A DNA stretch of 64,000 nucleotides from Chlorella sorokiniana (taxonomy: Eukaryota > Chlorophyta > Trebouxiophyceae > Chlorellales > Chlorellaceae), in the NCBI GenBank assembly GCA_025917655.1, contig CP084615.1:620001-684000 (forward strand), in the 5' to 3' direction. The notes below the pieces were generated by a model, which made no database searches, was not told where the DNA came from, and worked only from the letters and a program-made list of their open reading frames with translations. The first letter of the stretch is position 1. Every line of letters starts with the position of its first letter. Both the position numbers and the translations under genes were made by a program. Positions 11,892 to 22,730 of this stretch are shown here, piece by piece.

Positions 11892-14800
11892 TCACGCTGC
11901 CGCCTCCTCCGACTGATCCAGCTTGAGGTCCGTTGCCACCATCTTGGCTGCACCCAAGGAAGGACACACGGATATCTGTCCTGAAAGCAGAACCAACGGG
12001 GGAGACTGCGAGCGCTGCGGCAGCACCAAAAGCCGCAGACACTGGAGGCTTGTGCCCCACCTGCGATGGGATGGTAGTTGGGCCTGTGCACCAGGAACGT
12101 GTCCAGCGCCAGCTGCCTGGCAGCTGCACTCTTGCTGTTGCTCAGCGCGCGGTACAGCGGGCGCAGGAACCTGCGGGGGGGCGGGCAGCGGCAACGCTCT
12201 GTGCGGCGGCCTCGCGGCACAGACAGGCGGCCACAGTCAGGCGGCCACAGTCAGGCGCAAGACAACGGGTGCCTCGAAGCAGCGGCGGTGCCCTTGGCGG
12301 CGCCTCACTTCATGCGGCCCTGCTCCTTCAGGAACGCCTGAGCCTTAGGAAGGATCACGTCATCGCCTGCACCCAGAGCCACACACGCCAGCAGCGCGCC
12401 TCTGCGACCGAGTGCCGCACACAACCTGGCAGCAGGCACCAGGGGTGGCGGCGCACGCAACGCATGCCCCGCCGCGCTGCTGCTGCCTGCTGCGACACCC
12501 GGCTGCAAGCGAGGCAGGGAGCTGGATTGCAGGTGGGCAGGCTGGGCAGGCTGCGGAGTGAAGCGGCTCACCTGCATTGATGCACAGCTGGTACCAGGAG
12601 GATCGGATCTCGGAGTTGTGGCGGCTGTCCAGGCCGTACAGCTGGTCCATCCTGCAGCAGTACAGGCAGGACAGACGCATGTGCAGCGCAGCGGTCCCAG
12701 GATGGGCCAGCGGCCGCACTGAGCTGCCTGAGGCGGGCGGCACGCCGCACACAGAACTCAAAACTCATAATGGTGGGGCTGCGATGCGACGTGGGCAACG
12801 CTGCGCTCACTTGCGCGTGACGCTGGGGTGCAGCGGCTGCATTGCCCGAAGCTCAGCCAGCTTGTCCAGGAAAGCCACCAGCTGCAGGTGGGTCCATGAG
12901 GGAGGGGCGGGGGAAGGGGCGTCCGCAGTGGGGGCGCACAGGGATGCAGGGGCTTACCTTCGGCAGCAGCGCGGCCGGAACCGCTGCTTTGCATCCCCTG
13001 GCCGCCCAGCAGTCTGCCCTGGGGAGCAGCGTGAGCTGCCAGGGCCCTGAAAATATAGCCGGCGTCGTCGCCTTCAAGCAAGCGCGATGGCAATCAAGCC
13101 AGGGGCTCGCCTGGGTGGAGCTCCAGTCCTTGATGTCGTCGGGAGGCGCCTGCCGGGCCGTCGCTGCCGATGCCCATCACATCGCAGGTGTGCCACCTGC
13201 TCGGGCGTTCAGAGAGAAGTCGCAGGAGCAGCAACGTGCACTTCGCTTTCTCGCACATGCACCTTTCCAGGCAGCATGCTGTGGTGCAGCTGCTTGCTAG
13301 CGCCCATCCCGACCAAAAGCCAGCTTCTCGTACCCTCCTCTCCCCTCCAGCCCTTGAGCAGAATTGCTGCTCACCGCTTGGCCAGCTCGAACGACTGCTG
13401 TCCCAAGCTGTCGTCGTATTCATTCTTCACTGGAGGCATGCCTGCAAAGAGCAGTGTGCGATCAATGTGCAAGTCGAGAGGCTGAGGGGGATCGTGGAAG
13501 TGACAGCAAGAAGATGGAGCGATGGCAGCCCGCCTGCCATCATAGCTGCCTGCGTGCCTCGCGCAGCCACCCCAGCCCAACGCCGCCCACCTGGCTTGTA
13601 AAGCCAAGTCTCCCAGTCAATGTCCTGGATGCGCTCATCATCCTGCACGCAAGCCGTGTGTGTGTGTGTGTGTGTGGGCGGGGGGGGGAGGGCGCGGGGG
13701 GCAGGCAAACGCAGTTTCGACATGCAGGGCAGGTGAGGCGCTGCACGTGCAGAACAGCGCTGGCTTCGCTTGCAGACCAAACCACGGCGCGGGCTGGGGC
13801 AGCACCTTGAAGTGGTCGCAGAAGAAAGCACGGAAGTCTTCCGAGGTCAGCGGCTGCGCCTGGAAGCGCTGGATGTACGCGCGGAAGAAGGGCTCGAAGG
13901 CGGCGGCGCCCCCACCAGCTCTTGCAGGTAGTGAATGAAGCTGAAGCCCTTCTCGTCTGACGCCTCAGAGGGGGAGGGGAGTGTGAGGCGCAAGGCAGGT
14001 CGGTGCAGTGCTGGGATGCGGGCATGCCGCAAACTTCATTCAGCCTCATTGGTTGGGAGGCAGTTCAGGCTTGGGGGGCATGCACCAGCGAGGCGAAGGC
14101 AGCGGGAGGAGGCTTCAGCGTGTGCATCGCTCACTCACAAGGGATGGAGGAGAAGGCGTCGTCAGGGTCAACGCCTCCTGCGGAGCAGGCGGGGAGCGGG
14201 GGAGGCGGCCGGACGCAGCGGTCAGAACCATGACTTGCTATATTAACAATGAGCGCTTGCCGGCGCTCTTGCGCTGCAGGGCTGCGGTGCGCCGCCGCAG
14301 ACCTGACAGGTCCGGCACGAGGCGGGTGAAGGGGTGCTCCTCGCTGCCAAACTGCTTGCGGATCGTGTCTTGCATCTTCAGCCAGCCGCCCGCTGCCTGG
14401 AACTGGTACCGCTGCAGCAGCGGCGGCAGCGGCGGTTGCTTTCATGCCAAGGCCCGCCACCCACCCGCCAGGTTGGGCACCAGCGCGGTGTAGGCGTGGC
14501 CCTCCCAAACTGCTTCACAGCAGCCTGGAGCTCCAGCCAGCCCATGGAGGCCTGCAGCTGGTACATCTGCGGGGCCGCAGCGACGGGTGGCCTTCGTGCC
14601 GCTGGGCAGCCAGCCGCTCTGCCCCAAGTGTTACCAGTACCGGCCTTTTCTGCTCATTCACAAGCTGACAATCCAACGGCTGGCCCCGGCACCCCGACCT
14701 CTGCTGCTCACTCACAAGCTGACAATCCAACGGCTGGCCCCACCTTCTCGCCGTACAGGCGGCCCAGGATCTTGCGCTCCAGGTACACCGTGAAGCCTTC

Positions 14801-17129
14801 GTTGAGCCAGAAGTGCTCCCAGGTGGCGTTGGTGACCAGGTTGCCTGCGGGGCGGCGGCGGCGGCGGCGGCGCACCCGCAGGCAGGGCACTGCAGCGTCA
14901 GGTGCAGGGCTGGCTCTTGCAAGGTCGACCCTGGGTTGCGGTGCCCTGCACCGCCAGGCCCTGCTGCTCGCTGGGAGCCAAGGCCGCTGCACTCCTTGCG
15001 GCTGCCAGCTGGCGCCCCCGGGCCATTGCACTTGCGCACCCGTCCAGCTGCCTACCTGTCCAGCTGTGTGCGATTTCATGTGCCACCACGTTCGCCAGGG
15101 AGCGGTCTCCAGCCAGCAGCGTGGGCTGCAAGATGGGGGACGTGCAGCAGGAAGGTGCCAAAATCACAACCAGGCGAGCGCCACACACTTGCCCATGTGA
15201 AAAAGACGCACAGGCTTTTGCAGTTTCTGCCGCGCGCTGCTGCTCACCGTAACAAAGGTTAGGCAGCTGCAGGGAGCGGAGGAAGAGGACAAAGAGAAGT
15301 CAGGGGCAGCAGGAGAGGGGAGGGGTGTGGGTATGGGTGGGGTGGGGTGGGGGCGCGTGGGGCCGGGGCCTGCTGCAGCCAACCACCAAGCAGCAGGTGC
15401 AGAAACGGCTCATGGCGGTGCAACAGCGGTACAGCAGCAGCAGCCGGCGGCCTCACGGGTTTTCCATGCCGCCGTAGCAGAAGCTGGGGGCAGCAGCAGC
15501 AGGTCGTAGCGGCCCCACTGGTAGGGTCCTGCCAGCTCCTCGGCAGCTTCCAGAAACTTTTGGGTTTCTGGGGGACGTGAGCAGGATTGTGAGGGGCAAG
15601 GTGAAGAAAGGAGGGCTCAGAAGCAGTAGTTGGGTGGATGCAAGCAGACAGCATCCACCAAATGCGTGGTCGGGCAGGGAGGCCTGAAACCTTCCCCCAC
15701 CACAGCCAGGCTGCGCACCAAGGCTGGGATCTGAAACAAGCTAATGGAGCGATGAAGCTCATGCACTGCATGCGCACCGCCACCGCCCCGTCCCGGCACA
15801 CACCCGCAAACTCGTATTCCCCTGCCTCCACCATCTCCGGCTCGCTCCACACGGCAGAGATGGGTCCCAGCGGGCGGCTCTCCAGGTTGCCGACCGCCAG
15901 GGCCAGCAGGTAGGAGGGGATGGGCATCTTCTGGCGGAAGCGGAACACCTTGGTGCCTGCCCGAGAGCGCGTGGCGGCATGCTTCAGCTCTGCAGCAGCG
16001 TGGCGGCGGCAGAGGCTGGCTTGCAGCTCGCTGTGGCAGTGGCAGCAGCGAGGGCCTCCTTTGCAGGCGCCGGCACGGGCGCTGCAGCAAGCGGAAGGGC
16101 AGCGGTGACGGGCGCGCCTGCTCCCTCCACGCCGTCGTCTTCAGGCACAGCGCTCATGAGGGCCCGCAGCGCTGCTGGCACCCGTACCGCCGCGGCGTAG
16201 GTGAACTTGGCGCCGGGGGTGTCCTGGCAGGGCAGGATGGAGCTGCGGGCGGGGGAGGAGCGGTTGCGAGGGTGGCTCCTTCTTTACTGAGCGCAAGGCG
16301 CACGGGAGGGCGGCTCCGGGCCAGGCAGCCGGGCAGCAGGGGCCCTCACCGCGCGTGGATGGCCTGGCACTGAGTGAACAGGTAGGGGTGCTTCTTGCCA
16401 GCAGTCTGCTCTGACGGCAACCTGCGGCAGGGCACACCAGCTCGCAAACATCTGGGTCCGCGGCTGCTGTGCAGTTTGTGCCGAGAGATTGCGCCGCTGC
16501 CGTATGCCAGCCTGCCCTCACCATTGCACCGCGCTGGCCTCCTGAGAGGCTGCAAAATCGATGCCCACCGCCACGCTGTCCCCAGCCTTCAACCCCGGCG
16601 GCAGCTTCACAGTCAGCTTACTGCCCAGCGCCTTGTGCGGCTCCGCCAGGCTGAACTCGGCAGCTGCGGGTGAGGAGGCAGCCGTGCAGACTCCGGGTCA
16701 ACACAATGCAAGGTGAGCAAGCGCGTGCTGCAATGGCGGCTGAACAGCTGCGAGCCAAAGGACCGGGAAAAGCAAGGCTGGGCGCAGGTGCTGCGGCGGC
16801 CCCCACCCGCCCCATTGACGGTGACGGCGCTGACGGCGACGTCGCGCGTGTCCAGAGCAAGCTCCGAAGCGCCGTCTGCCCGCACTGTCACAGTGTGATC
16901 CACGTGGCCGCTGAGCACCTTGGTGTCAAAGTCAACGTCCAGCTCTGCGCGTGTGGGGGCAGGGGATGGAATCAGGCAGCAGGCACGGGCGCCGGCTTGT
17001 GCCGCAGAGAGGAGACTGTTAAGGAAACAAGGGTGCGCTCTCACCAATGTCGCTGTGCGTAATGGCCGCCTCCTGAGGGTTGGCCTGCGAGCTGTGCTCC
17101 CGAAAGATGCGCGAGCTGCGTGCCGGCAT
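11892..17129 (-). CDS. LTA4H: Leukotriene A4 hydrolase-type M1 aminopeptidase
   Basis: Zinc metallopeptidase of family M1 (LTA4H/aminopeptidase B branch), probably cytosolic; in algae expected to act as an aminopeptidase. Seen on the minus strand: [42 protein letters not shown], the [20 protein letters not shown] block, substrate motif YGGMENP near 15440, zinc site [12 protein letters not shown] near 15070, [18 protein letters not shown] near 14800 (second zinc Glu), [11 protein letters not shown] near 14150, and the C-terminal [29 protein letters not shown] plus [12 protein letters not shown]. Start ATG 17129 and stop 11892-11894. More than ten introns. Frame breaks in the GGMEN exon and in one duplicated exon fit one missing C or G. 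Two alternative copies of one exon lie at 14303-14411 and 14465-14566. Confidence 0.92.
13656..13692 (-). repeat. CA/C-rich intronic microsatellite (sense = minus)
   Basis: A (GT)n run followed by G tract on the plus strand, so C then (CA)n on the coding strand of the aminopeptidase gene, inside an intron. Confidence 0.8.
14303..14411 (-). other. LTA4H-type gene: alternative exon copy B
   Basis: Reads [37 protein letters not shown] with intact frame. It begins after CTGCTGCAG in phase 0 and ends at TCAG|GTCTGC in phase 1, the same phases as copy A, so either copy could be spliced to the [11 protein letters not shown] exon but using both in series would shift the frame. Closest to the canonical family sequence. 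Confidence 0.8.
14465..14566 (-). other. LTA4H-type gene: alternative exon copy A
   Basis: Reads [19 protein letters not shown] then, after one apparent missing [14 protein letters not shown]. It aligns with the helical segment that follows GEK in this family. It starts after CCCCGCAG in phase 0 and ends at GCGG|GTGGGT in phase 1 (once the missing base is allowed). It is the more divergent of the two copies, lacking the usual [11 protein letters not shown] core. Confidence 0.75.
14658..14741 (-). repeat. 30-bp direct repeat in LTA4H-type intron
   Basis: A perfect 30-bp copy at 14658-14687 and 14712-14741 lies in the 177-bp intron before exon copy A. The second copy abuts the donor after the GEK codons, so the start of the intron has been duplicated 54 bp downstream. 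Confidence 0.85.
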
Positions 17130-17653
17130 GGCGGCTTCAACCGCTGGCAACGCGGTCGGGGGCGGCAGGCGGGTGGAGGGTCGCGTGCCAGCTGGGTGGC
17201 GCCAGAATTTGGTGGCGTGATCAAGCGCTGATCGCCTCCCACGTGCGAGTGCGACTTTTCCAGAGGGTATGCAAGAGTGGACAGAGCGGGGAACGGTGGC
17301 TCTGTGCGCAATCTGGCCGGTCTTGGCGGTGGGGCGCATTTGATCGATCAACTGAGAGATCATCAAGCCGATCTGCTGTACTTGGGGAGCCTCTGACGCA
17401 TCTGTGCGATGCATGCTGTCCCCAAACCGGTGGAACCCTAGTTGGTGTGAGTTCCGGCCAAACGCCAATGATGAGGCTGCCATAAGCAATGTGATCGTCA
17501 TGTTGGTGCAGATCACCAACTGTTGAAGCATGCAGTCTCAGGAACCACCACCGCCGCCAGCCGCCGGCTGTCCCCTCTCACTCCGCTCTTTGCTGGGGCC
17601 TGTTGCAGATTCACATTAAAACTTGCTGGTCAACCCACAGAACATCGCACATG
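17130..17653. other. Intergenic region between GNAT gene 3' end and aminopeptidase start
   Basis: About 524 bp, both neighbours on the minus strand. It should hold the aminopeptidase promoter and the GNAT 3' UTR. No coding or RNA signal recognised. Confidence 0.4.
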
Positions 17654-18700
17654 CTACAATGCCGTGTGCAGCAAGAGGCGGCGGTTTCTGTTCAACCCTC
17701 GTGCGTAGGCCTCGCTCTCCTCGCTCTCGACCTCGAAGCCGCTGCTGAGGTACACAGCGCCGCCGCCGCCGTGTTGCCAGCCTCCACGTGTACTGCAGCA
17801 CACACGTCGCAGCAAGCATTGCATGAATGCTTGGTGCCGGGGGTAACAACCACAGAGGAACGTTTGGTTTCAATCGAGCAGGCCTTCCAGGTGTCTGCAG
17901 AGGCTCACCGTAGAGGTGCCGCACCCCCGCCTCCGCCGCCTCCCGCGCCGCTTCACGCAGCAGCTGCCGCGCGACCCCCCGCCGCCGCGCCCTGCCAGGT
18001 GGCCACGTTGCTGATGTAGGCGCGCAGGCGGGCCTTGTCCCCCTGCTGCGGCAGCCTGCCGATCAGCTCCTCAGCCGGCAGCTTGGCGCACTGGTTGAGG
18101 TCCAGCGTGCCGACAACCAGCTGAGGGCCCGGACCATCCGGCTGCAGGATGAGCACGCAGCGAGCGCGCGACAACCGTGAGAGCGCGGCTATGGGTTGCC
18201 TGCCAATTGGCTGCTTGCAGCGCAGCCCCGGCGGGAAGGGCAGGGCGTTGCGTTTGTAAGGAACAGGCGACGAGCCGGGGGTGGGGCCGCACCTCGGCTG
18301 GCAGCATGCAGGCGGGCTCGGCCCCGGGCGGGCACGTCTGCTCCGGCTGCAGCGCCACCAGGGCCGTGACCCTGCAGCCCTTGTACTCCTCGTCTGTGCC
18401 CGCCACCTTGCCCTCCAAGGCACGCCAGGCCGTGTCTGCCTTCATGCGCAGGAAGCTCTGGGGGCAGGGCCGCAGGCTGATGACAGCGGTTGGTTCATGC
18501 ACGGCATCCTTGGGGCCAAGGTTTGAGCGCTTCGCACCCCATGCACGGGATCCTTGCCTGCCTGGCGAACTCGCTGCGGTCTGGTGGAACCACCGTGAAG
18601 GCCGCCGCCGCAGGTACCCTGCCGCCCGCAGCTCTGCCGGCGTCTCCGCCCGCCGCACCGTCACAGGCAGGGCGGCTGCTGCCAGCACAAGCCTTTGCAT
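17654..18700 (-). CDS. GNAT-family N-acetyltransferase, frame broken twice
   Basis: Acetyl-CoA-dependent acetyltransferase, probably plastid-targeted; substrate unknown. Seen: MQRLVLAAAALPVTVRRAETPAELRAAG at the start (ATG 18700); SFLRMKADTAWRALEGK; VTALVALQPE; CVLILQPDGPGPQLVVGTLDLNQ; LRAYISNVATWQG; then in another frame VARQLLREAA..AGVRHLYV (the acetyl-CoA motif A region); VHVEAGNTAAA; and in a further frame VYLSSGFEVESEESEAYARG ending LNRNRRLLLHTAL and TAG at 17654-17656. The breaks fall at about 17980 (GCG repeat/G6 run) and about 17760 (GCG repeat). The pieces otherwise align perfectly with GNAT order, so assembly error and recent inactivation are both possible. Divergent from the CCB gene. 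Confidence 0.75.
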
Positions 18701-19012
18701 CCCGATCTCTCAATGGTGTGCAGCACCTGTATCAAGCTACTGTAACGAGGTCAGCACTCCCAACGCAGTTTCGTTTTACCGGCAACGGGTGCAAGGGTTC
18801 AGACAGCTTTGGCCTATTTGATCAAGCCGCCTAGACCAACAGTAGATAAAATTATATGCTGCACTCCTCATCGGAAGCCGTAGTGGTCGACATCACATCG
18901 CAGCAGGCCCATCACCTCCTCCACCGCCCCTTCTGATGGTAGGCTGTGTCATCATTTATGTGTGCATACTGATTGTTCCTCAACACCAGGCGCAGCACCG
19001 CAAAGCACCACA
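18701..19012. other. Divergent intergenic region GNAT / CCB-like
   Basis: 312 bp between divergent ATGs, AT-richer than flanking exons (for instance around 18840). Expected to carry both promoters; no specific site identified. Confidence 0.45.
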
Positions 19013-20827
19013 ATGCAACTCGTTCTGCGCGGCTCCCACACCGCGAGGCCTGCAGCTGCTATCACCAAAAGCTCAGGCTGCGGCGCACACGGATGCGACA
19101 GACGCCGCGGCAATGCACTGACGGTGGCGGCCAGTGCCGCCGGCCAGGTATGCGGCGCCGCCGCTGCCGCCATTCCCCCGGCGCCGCGACTGCCCCCTGC
19201 TGCGCAAGCTGAACTCTGCCTACAGCTGTCTCTGCAGGGTGAGGAGGGGCTGGTAGCCCGCTTCCCAGACGCCTTCCGCGCGCTGCCTCTGGTGGCGGGT
19301 GCAGCGGGCATTGTGGGTGTGGTGGCCAACCGGGTGGCGTCCGGGGTGAGCGCCGCCGCTCCTGCCGGCCGGGCTGCCAACAGCACGCCCGTGCTTCGCA
19401 TTGGTTCGAGCCGCACGTGGGTGACAGGAAATTTTGTGCTATAATGCATGAGACCTTTTTCAGTGTCCATGTCCAAACCTAGTCGAATGCGACCCCTGGC
19501 AAACCCTGCCGCCCTCTTTGCCTCCCCCCCCCACCCACCCACCCACACAGATCGCGCCCGTCGTCTCCGCCAGCTCTGCGCAGTCCCGCGGCGACGTGCT
19601 GGTCATCGTGATGTCGGCGGTGCTGGTGCTGACGGGGCTGCAGTGGCTGTCGCTGAAGCCGCGCGAGCCGGTGGCGGCGCAGCTGGAGGGGGAGCCCGTG
19701 GAGTGGCGCGCCCCGGGCTGCCGCGAGCGCTGGCGCAGGAAATGGAGTGGTGAGGCCGCCGGAGTCAAAGCTGCCGGCTCTCCCTTACGACGCTCTCCCT
19801 TCAGACACTGAGCCAGCCCCCGCACAGCCCCTGCCCTGAAGCCAAACAGAGCTGCGCCCAGCACTGCGGCCAAGCAAACCGAGCCATGCAAGCTGCAGAA
19901 CGCTTGCTGAGGTTTCGTCAGAACGGTCCCCTGCCCACCGCGCTGCCGCAGGGTTTGGGCCGCCGTGCGCAGCGCCACGCGGACCCGCTCCCTGGCCCTC
20001 TTCTACAACGGGCGCTGCCTGCTGCTGGCGGGCGTGGCGGCGTCGGGGCCGCCGGGGGCGCGGTTTCGCCGGGGCCCATCTGCCAGGCAGCCATGAAGAG
20101 CGGCAAGGGCAACTACTTGGCCAACCTGGCGGTGTTCCCGGGTGCGCAGGCAGGCGGTGTTGCTGCACACCGTCGCCGCTGTTACCGATCGTCTGATGGG
20201 CATGTTTCCTTGAGACCCACGCATCGCCGCCCCTGAACAGCACACCGCCATGAGTGCTTGTGGCTCTTGGGCTTGGGCCTCCCGGGCATGACCCAGGCTG
20301 GTCGCTTAGCGCCCCGCCCCGCTGCAGGCCGCCTGGAGTTCGCGCCCTACCTGCCCCCAACTGCCAGGCGGCGCTGGTGCAGCCCGTGGGCCCCGCGGGG
20401 GTGCTGGTGCTGGGCAGCGACACGCAGCGAGGCTTCAGCCGGCTGGACCAGGTGGGGCCAGGGGCCGGCAAACGGCTGCGCGAGTTTGAAGTGCCGGTTG
20501 GTTTCTTCGAAAGGGTCTTCTTCCTGGATTGCAACGCCAGAACATCCACGCTCCTTTCCAGCCCACGCGATGGCAGCAATGCACCAGGCAGTACCGCCCC
20601 GTTTGCCCCTGCAGGCCTGGGTTTCGTCCGTTGCAGACAAGCTGGAGGTGCTGCTGGAGAAGCTGGCCCGGGCAGCGGCTTCAAGCAGCAGAAGTGAGGG
20701 CGGGCACGGGCGCGGGCAATGGCGGTGGATGGGCCCTTGCTGCTTCCAATGCTGCTCTCCTCATATATTCCCATTCAACTCCACAACTCGGTCCCCCTGC
20801 AATGTTACAAAGCGCTACAAGAGGTGA
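19013..20827 (+). CDS. Cofactor assembly of complex C subunit B (CCB2/CCB4-like), plastid
   Basis: Thylakoid factor for covalent attachment of heme ci to cytochrome b6 in the CCB (system IV) pathway. Seen: an Ala/Arg/Ser-rich transit-like N-terminus from ATG 19013; two hydrophobic segments, ALPLVAGAAGIVGVVANRVASG and VLVIVMSAVLVLTGLQWLSLK; then TRSLALFYNGRCLLLAGV, KSGKGNYLANLAVFPG, RLEFAPYLPP, NCQAALVQPVGPAGVLVLG, SDTQRGFSRLDQ and AWVSSVADKLEVLLEKL. This is the two-helix plus DUF2930 layout shared by CCB2 and CCB4; I cannot decide between them, with a slight lean to CCB4. A frame break between YLPP and NCQAA (about 20357) fits one C missing from a C run. The intron at about 19350-19550 ends in a CCCA-repeat tract. 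Stop at 20825-20827; the tail after LARAAASSSRSEG may be over-long. Confidence 0.8.
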
Positions 20828-20896
20828 CATACACAGCGCATGCCCGTTGCGCTGAGGGTGATATGCATAGGCCAGGAGACTAGCCACACGGCAGCC

Positions 20897-22699
20897 TCAG
20901 AGCAGCAGCTGTGCAACCAGGTTGTTCAGCTGGAGCGCCAGGTTGCGCGCCGCGGTGCTGTCGCCACCGCAGCCCTCGGCCACCAGCGCCCGCTGCTGGG
21001 CCGGGGGCAGCTGCAGGTACTGCTGCAGCAGGTCGCCGTCCAGCACCGCATCCAGTGGCAGCTGCTCGGAAGCTGCCAAATGCTGCTGCGCCGCGCTGCC
21101 GACGGTGGGCGCACGCGGCGTGGAAGGCTCGCTGCCGGCTCCAGCCGCCGAGGCCTCGCCAATGGCCACAAATGGAGGGCCGAGGACTGGAGCTGCTAGT
21201 GCTTCCTCTCTGCTGAGTGTACCAGGCCGCCTGGCAGGGCCGCTTTCTTCCTGGCCAGCGGGAGGCGGCGGGTGGCGCCACGTCACCGCCTGGCCCTCGG
21301 CACCAGCGCTGCGCCGGAAAGCTGCGTGGCTGCCGCCGCTGAGCGGCGCCATGAGAGGGTGTGCCGCCAGGGCCGCCTGCAGCCCCAGCAGCTGCGCGGC
21401 TTCCTGCCGATCCATCGGTACCAGCCTCACAGCAGTGCCGCCAGCAGTGACCGCAACCAACTCCGCGGCGGCGGGGTGGGCGCCGCCGCCGCCGCCGCTG
21501 CCCGCGCTGCCGCCGAGCTGGCTGCTCCCAAAGCCGAGGCTGCCCTGCAGCAGCGCCACCGCCGGCTCCCCCAAGGAGAAGGCACAGCGCTCGCGCAGCG
21601 TGGGCTCGTGATCCGGCCAAGGCTGGCGCAGCAGGGCCAGCCCGCCCCGCGCATCCAGCGCCGCCGCCGCCAGCGCGGCAGGCCCGGGCGCCGCCGCCGC
21701 GCTGCGGCCTACTGCAGGCAGCGCCACGGCACCCACGGCTGGCCTGCAGGCGCAGTCCGCTGCCGCCACTGCAAACCCGGGCTCCTCCTCCTCTTCCTCA
21801 CCCCCTCCCTGTGCGCCGCCGCCGCCCACCGCCCCGTGTGCCGCCGGCTGCGGGGCCAGGCCCAGCCGCTGCCGCACATCAGCCGCGCCTGGAGGAGCCA
21901 GGCGGCGCAGTCGCGCCAGAGCCGCACGCTGCTGCTGCCGCGCCGCCTGGGGGAGCCAGGGGGCGGTTCGTGGTAGCGGTACAGAGTGACGCCCTCGCCG
22001 CGATCGGCCGCTGCCAGCAGCCCCCGCTGACCTGCGGCAGCGGCAGGCATGGCAGTGCCCGCCCGTCTTCAACGAGCCAGCAGCAGTTGCGAGTTTGTAG
22101 GCAATGAACGCACAGCCAGCGCTCGCTGACACCAAAACTGAGCATGCTGCCGCCAACCCCCTCTTGCTGCAAGTGTGGAGGCACGGTTGCCTGCCGCATG
22201 CTGCGCCCACCCACCCTGAGGGAGACGATAGGTCGGTTGGTGGGCGTCCAGGCCACCCGACGCAGCAGCTGCTGGCGGTGCCGCCACTCGTAGGCCACCA
22301 GGCGCCGCCCCACCGCGGCAAACAGGCGGCTGCCGGCGGCGGCGGCGGCTCCGCTGCTGGCAGCCGCAGCGGGCGCAGCAGGGCGGCCGGTCAGGTGGGT
22401 GCTGCCGGGGCACAGCGCCAGCACTCGGCTGGGCAGGTGCAGCTCCGCCGCCGCCACCAGCTGCAGCCGGCGCCGCCGCGGCGCCGGCTCCGGCCCCGCG
22501 AGGCGGCCGCCGCGCGCCGCCGCCGTCGCCACCTCCAGCTGCAGCAGCAGCAGGCGGCCCTGCAGCGTCGCGCTGCGCTCGTCGTCCCACAGGGACTCCC
22601 CGACGCCGCTCATGACGGCGGCCAGGCTCTGGATGCGCTCCTCGGCGCCGATGCTGGTGCCAGCCACGAGGAAGCCGCCCCACGGCGCGTCGTCGCCGC

Positions 22700-22730
<31 letters not shown>

